Part shown: in pieces, positions 33,377-41,026 of the stretch
How the letters are laid out: every line of letters begins with the position of its first letter
Numbering within the stretch: position 1 is the stretch's first letter
Assembly (NCBI RefSeq): GCF_046250175.1
Contig: NZ_CP176468.1
DNA length: 64,000 nucleotides
Direction: 5' to 3' (one strand)
From: Psychromonas sp030397575
Lineage (GTDB): Bacteria; Pseudomonadota; Gammaproteobacteria; Enterobacterales; Psychromonadaceae
Notes under the pieces: generated by a model
Told to the model about the DNA's origin: nothing
What the model saw: only the letters and a program-made list of their open reading frames with translations
Database searches by the model: none
Made by a program: the position numbers and the translations under genes

Positions 33377-34009
33377 TTATTCCTGATTACTTACTTGGTG
33401 CGACTTTAATGTTTTATAGCCACCATGAATCCTTGTAAACACTGTCATCGCACCCAGTAAAGCAAAGAGGTAAGCCAAGGCTGGGAAGTATTGTGGCCAA
33501 ATACAAAATGCCACAAAAAAGGCGATAGTTTCAGTGCCTTCTGTTAATCCATTGATGAAATAGAAGCTTTTATTGGCAAATTGTGGTCTGTCTAGGTTGA
33601 GCTTTTCAGCGGGAATAGCAAAGGCTAAAAAAGTAGAACCAGTACCAATAAATACGGCTAGTAATACCGCAGCAGGCAGTGCGTTAAATTCTGGTTCAGC
33701 CATTGCAAATCCAACTGGGATTGCCGCATAAAATAAGAAATCCACACAGATATCTAAAAAACCGCCAGCACTGGTACTGTTGTTTTGATAACGTGCTAAG
33801 GCTCCATCTAACCCATCTAGAATACGGTTAATCACAATCATCACTAATGCAGCCGTCCACATTTTATTGGCCAGTAAGGGGACTGCTATGATGCCGATAA
33901 AGAAGCCAACTAAGGTTACTTGATCTGGTGTGACACCACGTTTGTCCAAGGTTTTTACCACTGGCATTAACAGTGGTTTGATAACTGGTGTGATAAATCT
34001 ATCTAACAT
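33377..34009 (-). CDS. ynjF: CDP-alcohol phosphatidyltransferase family protein YnjF
   Basis: A 210-residue membrane enzyme with the CDP-alcohol phosphotransferase signature D-G-x2-D-G-x-AR-x8-9-G-x3-D-x3-D (DGLDGALARYQ...GGFLDICVD, about residues 63-88) and about six helices. Such enzymes transfer a phosphatidyl or phospho-alcohol group from a CDP-activated donor. E. coli YnjF is the counterpart and also lies with ynjB-C-D. Substrate unknown. GGGAAG precedes the ATG and it starts 20 bases after ynjD, in the same operon. Confidence 0.88.
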   Translation of the reverse strand: MLDRFITPVIKPLLMPVVKTLDKRGVTPDQVTLVGFFIGIIAVPLLANKMWTAALVMIVINRILDGLDGALARYQNNSTSAGGFLDICVDFLFYAAIPVGFAMAEPEFNALPAAVLLAVFIGTGSTFLAFAIPAEKLNLDRPQFANKSFYFINGLTEGTETIAFFVAFCIWPQYFPALAYLFALLGAMTVFTRIHGGYKTLKSHQVSNQE

Positions 34010-34029
34010 CGACTTCCCGTTTGCTACGA

Positions 34030-34680
34030 TTAAATTAACTTGTCTAAGGTAATCACTTTACCCTGTGCTGCAATGGCATCGCTCTCATCATGTGTCACCA
34101 TTACTGCGGGTAGACTATGACGTTGAATTTCATCAAACACAAGCTGACGTGTTTCTTGACGGAGTTGGCTATCCAGTTTACTAAAAGGTTCATCTAAAAG
34201 GATTGCTTTGGGCTTACTCAATAAAACTCGTAATAGTGCAACACGTGCTTGTTGGCCGCCCGACAAGCTTTGTGGGCAGCGTTTTTCCATGCCACTTAAG
34301 CCTACCTGTTTTAAAGCATCGCTGATCTCATCAAGCCTATCTTGTTTGTTACCTTTTGGCATTGCAAAGGCGATGTTGCCTTCCACTGTCAAATGAGGAA
34401 ACAGCAATGGGTCTTGATATAAAAGTCCAATATGACGCTGGTGGCTAGATATTTGAGAAACATCAGCACCATTTAAGTAGAGTTTACCTGTTGCATCAAA
34501 GCTGCTTGGTAACATACCGACTAACCAATTCAGTAAAGTAGATTTACCGCTACCTGACGGTCCCATTATGGTCAGTACTTGTCCGCCAATAATTTCTTCG
34601 TCTAGCGATAAGAGTACTTTATCTTTCTGTTTTAATTGTAATTTTTCGATAACCAGTGACGGTATTGTTATTGATTTCAT
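34030..34680 (-). CDS. ynjD: ABC transporter ATP-binding protein YnjD
   Basis: An importer ATPase with Walker A GPSGSGKST, Q-loop LLYQDPLLFPH, signature LSGGQQARVALLRVL, Walker B AILLDEPFSKLD and H-loop VTHDESDA. ATG at 34680 is chosen: AGGA lies six bases upstream and eight bases separate it from the ynjC stop. The longer in-frame start at 34728 would overlap ynjC by 40 bases. At 216 residues it matches E. coli YnjD. It energises the YnjB-YnjC importer. Confidence 0.92.
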   Translation of the reverse strand: MKSITIPSLVIEKLQLKQKDKVLLSLDEEIIGGQVLTIMGPSGSGKSTLLNWLVGMLPSSFDATGKLYLNGADVSQISSHQRHIGLLYQDPLLFPHLTVEGNIAFAMPKGNKQDRLDEISDALKQVGLSGMEKRCPQSLSGGQQARVALLRVLLSKPKAILLDEPFSKLDSQLRQETRQLVFDEIQRHSLPAVMVTHDESDAIAAQGKVITLDKLI

Positions 34681-34688
34681 ATACGTTC

Positions 34689-36395
34689 CTATACACGTGC
34701 ACGTGAGAAAATTTTCGGTGTTAACCAAGCTAAAATAAAGAATAAAGCGGGCAGTAACATTTGCATTAATGCATAAACCGCACTGGTGCGTCGACTCGCC
34801 CCATTTGCTAATGTTACCGCTTCGGTAGTAATGGTATTAATTCGACCTGCACCAGCTAATAGCGTTGGTAAATATTGACTAAAGCTAATGGCTAACCCTA
34901 AGGCACTGGCGATCAAAATAGGCGATATTAATAAAGGTAATTTTAACTGCCAGAATATTTTAGAAGGAGAGGCTCCTAAACTGGCTGCCACCGAACTAAA
35001 GCGTGGATCCAATCGACGGTAACTATTGGCTAATGATAAAAATACATAAGGTAAAACAAACAGAAGATGAGCGAATACCACATTTAAATAGGTGTGTTGG
35101 CTATTTACTTGCTCAAACATCCACACCAGTCCAAATAAGAAAGCAATACTCGGGATCAACAAAGGCAGGTAGATAATTAACCCGCTGACAGCTGAAATGG
35201 TTTTATTGCTTTGCTGTTCAGACTCTAATGCTAACAGCGTTAATATAATGGCTAGTAGGGTACTGCTAAAGGCAATCACCAAGGTATTAAATAAAGGTGT
35301 TTGCATTTGTGTTAACGCAGATTGCCAATGCATCGTCATAAATTGATCGGGCAGCAGGTTTGGGTAAGACCAAAAACCTGCAAAAGACCAAAACACCATG
35401 CCTAGGAGAGCTAAAGCAATAGTGCTCACCATAATGAAGGTAATAACATCAGTAAAGCGTTTGATGATCATGCCGCCATGTTCGCGCGCTCCATTGGTTA
35501 ACCAAGAGGCACTGCATTTCTTCACTAATAATTCAATTCCCCACCAAGTTAATAGCAGTGAAAGGGTCACAAGAATTTGCACGATAGCACCTGATGAAGC
35601 TTTGATACGTAAGCTTAAATCTACATCACTAAACCATTGCATAATCGCAACAGCCAATGTTGGTGGTGTGTTTGGCCCAAGGATTAATGGGATCTCTACA
35701 CTCGCACTTGAATAAGCGAGTACGGCTAAAATCGGTAAACGCATGTAACTGTATAAACTAGGTAGGATGACTTTAAAGAAGCCTGTCATTGGGCAATAAC
35801 CTAGGCTTGAAGCTACCTTGTGTTGTTGCTTGAGGACTTTACCTATTTCCGGTTGAGCGAGCACTCCCAATGCAATTAATAATAAAAATGGTAACTCTTT
35901 TAAGGCTAAGCCTAAAATGATACTTAAACCATAAGGGTCATGCGGAAATAACCAATCTGGTGGTGTATCCCAACCTGTTAACCATGGTGAGAAAAGGCGC
36001 GATAAAAAACCTGAAGGGGCAATTAAAAAACCAATAGCAATGGCGGCAGCAGCATGTGGGATAACTAAAATAGGGCCCAATAAACGTTGAATACGTTTTA
36101 ACCATGGACTATTAAAATAACTGGCGAGTATTAACACCGTAATAAGGAAAGCTAATAGAGTACTAATTAAACTTGTACCGTAACTCAGTAGCAACATTCG
36201 CTCAATGCCAGGTGTTGCAAATAACTCTGTAAAACCAAATAAACCAAACTCAGTCGCGCCTAATGCAGGGAACCAACCAAACGCGGGTAATAACACACCT
36301 AATAATCCACCCAATACAGGAACAACTAGTAGGGCGATCATTACCATTGGGCTAGTGCGAACGGTGCGGGTAAAAAACGTGTTAGCAACAATCAT
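34689..36395 (-). CDS. ynjC: ABC transporter permease YnjC (fused double permease)
   Basis: A 568-residue inner-membrane protein containing two binding-protein-dependent permease halves in one chain. EAA-type loops are at about residues 205-225 (ASSLGYCPMTGFFKVILPSLY) and 470-490 (AASLGASPSKIFWQLKLPLL). This is the layout of YnjC, ThiP and FbpB-like permeases. The chosen ATG overlaps the ynjB stop by one base (TAATG) with GGAG seven bases before it, so ynjB and ynjC are translationally coupled. Confidence 0.9.
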   Translation of the reverse strand: MIVANTFFTRTVRTSPMVMIALLVVPVLGGLLGVLLPAFGWFPALGATEFGLFGFTELFATPGIERMLLLSYGTSLISTLLAFLITVLILASYFNSPWLKRIQRLLGPILVIPHAAAAIAIGFLIAPSGFLSRLFSPWLTGWDTPPDWLFPHDPYGLSIILGLALKELPFLLLIALGVLAQPEIGKVLKQQHKVASSLGYCPMTGFFKVILPSLYSYMRLPILAVLAYSSASVEIPLILGPNTPPTLAVAIMQWFSDVDLSLRIKASSGAIVQILVTLSLLLTWWGIELLVKKCSASWLTNGAREHGGMIIKRFTDVITFIMVSTIALALLGMVFWSFAGFWSYPNLLPDQFMTMHWQSALTQMQTPLFNTLVIAFSSTLLAIILTLLALESEQQSNKTISAVSGLIIYLPLLIPSIAFLFGLVWMFEQVNSQHTYLNVVFAHLLFVLPYVFLSLANSYRRLDPRFSSVAASLGASPSKIFWQLKLPLLISPILIASALGLAISFSQYLPTLLAGAGRINTITTEAVTLANGASRRTSAVYALMQMLLPALFFILAWLTPKIFSRARV

Positions 36396-37675
36396 TATTG
36401 TACTCCATAACGGGCAAGCCATTGCTTAGTGATCACCGCAGACCAGCTTGGGTGCAACTCACTTAATAGGCGTGTGTTATCAACATTAATGATATTTGCA
36501 CTTAAGTGTCGCTTTTCGGTCATATCGAAGTAAGCATGTTGTGTTGGGGAAAGTTGCGATAAATCTAGCACACTACTATCTCCCCATACGGAAGTTTGCT
36601 GCTTTTTAGCCTGTGCTTTAGGACTAAGTAAGAAGTTCGCCACTAACTTAGCACTGTCTAAATGTGGTGAGTTATAGGGAATAGCAACAAAATGAATATT
36701 ACTTAAACTTCCATCAAGCATACGATAGCTACGAGTGCTATCAGGTAGATCATAACGTGCAATAGCTGAAGGAATTTCTGCTGCTGAGAAAGTAAAGGAA
36801 ACTTGCAGTTCGCCATCCCCACTTAAACGACGTAAGGCCAGCCCATTAGCAACGAAATGATGGCCTTGACGCCATAGGTTTGGATGTAGTTCATCTAAAA
36901 AATTCCATAGAGCAGGCAAGGTTTGCGCTTCACTTTCTGGAGTAGCCGCTTGGTAAAGTTTATCTTTAATATTATCGGGCTGATTCTCATTTAAAATAAT
37001 TAAGGCATATTTTAAAAAGCTCATTCCTAAAAATTCAGGTGGTTTAGGGTAAGTAAATCGACCAGGGTGTTGTTTTGTCCAGCTTAGTAATTCTGCTAAT
37101 GTTTGTGGAGGTTGTTCCACTTTTAGGCTGTCATAATAGAAGGTTAGGGCTGCTTGTCCCCAGGGAGCTTCCATTCCTTCGGTTGGTACACCAAAGTCAC
37201 GCGTCATGGCTGGGTTGTTTTCTGGGTTAGTAAGAGCAAAATTAGGGAGTTTATCAGCCCAGTCTAAGGCTAATAATTTATGTTTGGCCATAGAAGCAAA
37301 GTTGGCTCCGTTGATCCAAACTAAATCAACTTGACCGTTACGGTGATTACTGGCTGATTTTTCAGCGAGCACCCGGCTTACCGCTTCACTGGTGTCGGTG
37401 AGTTTCACATGGTGTAGGTCAATGTCATATTGTTGCTTCACTTGCTTAGCAACCCATTGAATATAATTATTTATTTGCTGATCACCGCCCCAAGCATGAA
37501 AGTAGACACTCTGTTGAGTGCCTCGCATTTCAATATTTTCCCACATTGCCGCAGCATTAGACTGCGACTCCGAGGCAAATAAGGCTTGTTGGGGTATTAA
37601 TAGAAGTAATAAATAACAAAGTGCTTTATAAAAGCCAGCAAAACTATGCTGGCAAATTTTATTAACGGATAGCAT
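36395..37675 (-). CDS. ynjB: ABC transporter periplasmic binding protein YnjB
   Basis: A solute-binding protein of the ThiB/FbpA-like extracellular class with a signal peptide ending near residue 34 (..LFASES). The motif DLVWINGANFASMAKHKLL and APWGQAALTFYYDSLKVEQPPQTLAELLSW are typical of YnjB. The ligand is unknown; E. coli YnjB is also uncharacterised, and thiamine or its precursors have been only a sequence-based guess. ATG at 37675 is preferred over 37690 because of GGA six bases upstream. Either start overlaps the end of the DUF547 gene, which implies coupled translation. Confidence 0.88.
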   Translation of the reverse strand: MLSVNKICQHSFAGFYKALCYLLLLLIPQQALFASESQSNAAAMWENIEMRGTQQSVYFHAWGGDQQINNYIQWVAKQVKQQYDIDLHHVKLTDTSEAVSRVLAEKSASNHRNGQVDLVWINGANFASMAKHKLLALDWADKLPNFALTNPENNPAMTRDFGVPTEGMEAPWGQAALTFYYDSLKVEQPPQTLAELLSWTKQHPGRFTYPKPPEFLGMSFLKYALIILNENQPDNIKDKLYQAATPESEAQTLPALWNFLDELHPNLWRQGHHFVANGLALRRLSGDGELQVSFTFSAAEIPSAIARYDLPDSTRSYRMLDGSLSNIHFVAIPYNSPHLDSAKLVANFLLSPKAQAKKQQTSVWGDSSVLDLSQLSPTQHAYFDMTEKRHLSANIINVDNTRLLSELHPSWSAVITKQWLARYGVQ

Positions 37676-38510
37676 TAAGATTCCAATCATAATCTAAATA
37701 TTTAACTTTAAACTTTTGATTTTTAAGTGTCGATTGTTGCTCTTCAGTTAATTGCAGTGCATCAACATATAAGTTTATAAAGCCCTGGATAGATTTCGTT
37801 CCTCGAAATCCCGTTTCAAAATCTTCGTCATACCATTTAAAAATAGATGACAGGTAGATATTGTTACCTTTAATGTAATTACGGCTTGAATCAGTTAAAA
37901 AACGCTCGGTTTGTTGGGTTAATTGTTGTTCCAACTTATCCGCCGTATAAGCCTCTTCACGTAGTGCTGGGCAACCAATACTTGCACAGTTTACTGCAAA
38001 GTGGATTCGTGGATCGTTGTAGCGACCACTACCACGAATGAGACCATGTTCAATATCATTTAGACTCACTGTTTTGCCTAACAATGGTACAAACTCTTTG
38101 TCCCATGGTGAGTTAAACAAACTACCTAAGTCTTTAATTGAATCTAAGTCAGGGTACTTCGTTAAGATAAATTCAACTGTCCATGCATTGTAAGCATTGA
38201 TCAAAAAAGCTAATTGCTTCTCTTTTGACCATCCATCAAATTCTGTACGTGTTGTTTCAGCTAACGTATCTAAGTAAGTTTGTAATGTATCTTCTTGTTG
38301 CTTAAAGCCTGCATAATCAACTGCAGTACTATGGCCTTGGTTGACTGGCGTAATATGCTCTGCCAATAAATTTGTCCAAGTACTGTGTAAGTTGCCGCTG
38401 GTTTCAGCATAAGCTGTGCTGAGCATTGAACCACTTAATATTGCTGCTCCTAAGGTGAAGCGCACTAGGGCGCTTACCTTATTGGTTGTGTGTTGGATTG
38501 CTGATTTCAT
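37662..38510 (-). CDS. Secreted DUF547 family protein
   Basis: A 282-residue exported protein; a signal peptide runs to about residue 35 (STAYAE). DUF547 hallmarks are KEKQLAFLINAYNAWTVEFIL, HFAVNCASIGCPALREEAY (with the conserved Cys-x4-Cys) and FLTDSSRNYIKGNNIYLSSIFKWYDEDF. The fold is papain-like in related plant proteins, but catalysis is not shown in bacteria. ATG at 38510 is chosen: it overlaps the TAA of the upstream gene by one base and has GGAG nine bases before it. It is second in the coupled operon. Confidence 0.85.
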   Translation of the reverse strand: MKSAIQHTTNKVSALVRFTLGAAILSGSMLSTAYAETSGNLHSTWTNLLAEHITPVNQGHSTAVDYAGFKQQEDTLQTYLDTLAETTRTEFDGWSKEKQLAFLINAYNAWTVEFILTKYPDLDSIKDLGSLFNSPWDKEFVPLLGKTVSLNDIEHGLIRGSGRYNDPRIHFAVNCASIGCPALREEAYTADKLEQQLTQQTERFLTDSSRNYIKGNNIYLSSIFKWYDEDFETGFRGTKSIQGFINLYVDALQLTEEQQSTLKNQKFKVKYLDYDWNLNAIR

Positions 38511-40663
38511 TAGCCGCGTCTCCATGTATGGTATTTCTCTAACCAATTTAGAACCGTTTGTGGCGCATGATTTCGCTTCCATTCACCAGCTGCGTACTTA
38601 TTACCTTCAGCCCATGTTGGGTAACTGTGGATCGTGCCTAATATTTTGTTTAGACCTAAACCGTGTTTCATTGCTAATACAAACTCAGCAATTAAGTCTC
38701 CGGCATGTTCAGAAACAATCGTCACACCTAAGATCTTATCTTTACCTTTTGGTGTAATGACTTTGATGAAACCTTTGGTTGCGCTGTCTGTGATCGCTCG
38801 GTCTAGTTCTTCAAAATCAAAGCGAGTGATTTCGTAATCAATGCCTTTTTGTTTTGCTTCATCTTCATTAATACCAACACGTGCTACTTCTGGGTCGATA
38901 AAGGTAGTCCATGGAATTACTCGGTAATCCACTTTAAACTTCTTCAAGTTACCAAATAGACCATTCACTGCAGCGTACCAACCTTGATGGGCAGCGACAT
39001 GTGTGAATTGGTAAGGACCAACAATATCACCAGCAGCAAAAATGTTAGGGTAAAGTGTTTCTAAGTACTCGTTGGTAACGATAGTACGGTTAGTTTCGAT
39101 ACCAAGTTCTTCTAAGCCGTAACCAGTTAAACGTGCACTACGACCTACAGCACATAATAATTGGTCATATTCAATTTCAATCTCTTCTTCGTTGTGTTTA
39201 ACAATGATAAATTTCTTACCATCTTTTGTTTCACAACGTAATGCTTGATGCGAGGTTAAGATGTTTACGCCACTCTCTTTTAATGACTCGGTAGCGAATT
39301 CAGACACCTCAAGATCTTCTTTGATCATGATGCGCTCTGCCATCTCAATTTGTGTAACGTTCGAGCCTAAGCGAGCGAAGCTTTGTGCTAATTCAGAACC
39401 GATTGGACCACCGCCTAATACCACTAGTTTCTCTGGTGGTGTTTCTAATTTAGCGAACTCAGTCCATAACGTATCACTAGTAACATAACCTGTTTCTTCG
39501 ATACCTGGTAGTGGTGGAACAAATGGGCGAGCTCCAGTTGCGATAACAATAGTACGAGTCGTTAATTTCTTTTTAGTACCATCTTCGTAGCTAATTTCTA
39601 CTGTCCAAGGGTCAAGAATTTTTGCGTAACCTTTTTCTACTTCTACACCTAAATCAGTGTAACGTTCAACACTGTCATGCGGTGCAACGTCAGCAACAAC
39701 TTGATGTACACGCTCCATTACTTTTTTGAATGAAAATTGCGGTGTTGTATCTTCTAAACCGTAATGGTGTGCATTTCTAATTTGCTCTGCAATTTTTGCG
39801 CTTTTGATGATGGCTTTACTTGGTACACAACCATAGTTTAGACAGTCACCACCCATTTCACCGGCTTCAACCAAAGTTACTTTAGCTTTAACAGCTGCTG
39901 CAATGTAACTTGTTACTAGACCGCCTGCGCCTGCACCAATAACAACCATGTTACGGTCAAACTTAGCTGGTTTAGTCCATTTTTTATAGACTTGACGTTT
40001 TTTAATCATATTAACAATACCTTTTGCAATAAGTGGGAATATACCGAGTAAAACAAATGAGATGATTAAACCAAAAGATAAGATACCTGACAGGCTATCG
40101 ATTTTAGCTAGTTGCGTACCTGCATTCACGAAGATAAAGGTTCCAGCTAACATACCGATTTGGCTTACCCAGTAGAAAGTCCAAGATTTAAGTGCTGTCA
40201 CACCCATTAATAGATTGATTAGGAAGAATGGGAAGATAGGTACTAAACGTAAAGTGAATAAGTAAAATGCACCTTCTTTTTTGATCCCTTCATCAATAGC
40301 TGATAAACGTTCTGGAAAACGTTGTTTCAGCGAATCACGTAATAAGTAGCGTGAAACTAAGAACGAACACAGCGCACCAATACTAGAAGCAAATGAAGCA
40401 ATGATTAAGCCTTCAAATAAACCAAACAGTGCGCCTGCTGCTAAGGTCAAAATAGCGGCACCTGGCAATGCTAATGCAGTCACTAATACATATAAAATAA
40501 AGAAACCACCAATCACTAAAGCAGGTGATTGTTCACGTAATGAAGTGAACTGATCCATTGAACCTTTTAACCCTTCAAGGGTGAGCAATTGGTGTAGGTT
40601 GAAGTGGAAAAACAACCCTATTAATCCGATTGCTAGTATCAAGAGTACGATCTTTTTTAACAT
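38510..40663 (-). CDS. TVP38/TMEM64 membrane domain fused to flavin disulfide oxidoreductase
   Basis: Residues 1-230 form a TVP38/TMEM64 (DedA-superfamily) membrane domain with about six helices (LALPGAAILTLAAGALFGLFEG; RLVPIFPFFLINLLMG). Residues 237-717 are a class I pyridine nucleotide-disulfide oxidoreductase. It has FAD motif VVIGAGAGGLVTSY, redox pair GGDCLNYGCVPSK, NAD motif LGGGPIGSELAQ, FAD tail AAGDIVGPYQ and the dimer motif IHSYPTWAE. It is often annotated as mercuric reductase. The N-terminal HMA domain and the C-terminal vicinal Cys pair of MerA are absent, so mercury reduction is unlikely. A membrane-tethered thiol or quinone-type reductase is an inference. First gene of the operon. 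Confidence 0.88.
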   Translation of the reverse strand: MLKKIVLLILAIGLIGLFFHFNLHQLLTLEGLKGSMDQFTSLREQSPALVIGGFFILYVLVTALALPGAAILTLAAGALFGLFEGLIIASFASSIGALCSFLVSRYLLRDSLKQRFPERLSAIDEGIKKEGAFYLFTLRLVPIFPFFLINLLMGVTALKSWTFYWVSQIGMLAGTFIFVNAGTQLAKIDSLSGILSFGLIISFVLLGIFPLIAKGIVNMIKKRQVYKKWTKPAKFDRNMVVIGAGAGGLVTSYIAAAVKAKVTLVEAGEMGGDCLNYGCVPSKAIIKSAKIAEQIRNAHHYGLEDTTPQFSFKKVMERVHQVVADVAPHDSVERYTDLGVEVEKGYAKILDPWTVEISYEDGTKKKLTTRTIVIATGARPFVPPLPGIEETGYVTSDTLWTEFAKLETPPEKLVVLGGGPIGSELAQSFARLGSNVTQIEMAERIMIKEDLEVSEFATESLKESGVNILTSHQALRCETKDGKKFIIVKHNEEEIEIEYDQLLCAVGRSARLTGYGLEELGIETNRTIVTNEYLETLYPNIFAAGDIVGPYQFTHVAAHQGWYAAVNGLFGNLKKFKVDYRVIPWTTFIDPEVARVGINEDEAKQKGIDYEITRFDFEELDRAITDSATKGFIKVITPKGKDKILGVTIVSEHAGDLIAEFVLAMKHGLGLNKILGTIHSYPTWAEGNKYAAGEWKRNHAPQTVLNWLEKYHTWRRG

Positions 40664-41026
40664 AGTTTATTAGCCTTTATATCAATGCGCATTAATGCTT
40701 TAAAAATGGTCCTTGCTAAGCATTAAAAGCGGGTTGTTGTCCGTTATTAGTATGTGTGAGCAATAATTTATGTCGTCATTATTTAAAGCTCCCATACCAA
40801 GACCCGAGAAGATTTAATTTAATTTCTTAATTATTTAAATAATTACAATTAATTTTTAAAAGCGGGTAATGAAGGGTGAATAATGCTTGTATTTAATTGT
40901 AGGTATATTTACTTTAGGAGAGATTATCAAATAAGCAAAAAATAAAAGATGTTTTCTAGCAAAAACAAAAAAGGATGCCTTGAGGCATCCTTTTGATTTA
41001 TAGAATTATTATTAAATTTCTATATT
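40664..41026. other. Intergenic: nrdA terminator and operon promoter region
   Basis: No gene seen. A strong bidirectional-looking terminator, AAAGGATGCCT/AGGCATCCTTT (40970-40993), lies 34 bases past the nrdA stop; T-rich sequence follows on the minus strand. The promoter of the seven-gene operon should be in the 300 bases between it and 40663. No clear -35/-10 pair stood out. Confidence 0.7.
40967..40994 (-). terminator. Rho-independent terminator of nrdA
   Basis: On the minus strand AAAGGATGCCTCAAGGCATCC is followed by TTTTTTG. It separates nrdA from the following operon, so nrdA is unlikely to be cotranscribed with nrdB. Confidence 0.85.

Noticed and set aside
38510..40663. Mercury-resistance gene
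   Set aside because: Lacks the HMA domain and the C-terminal Cys pair of MerA, and no merR/merT/merP neighbours.
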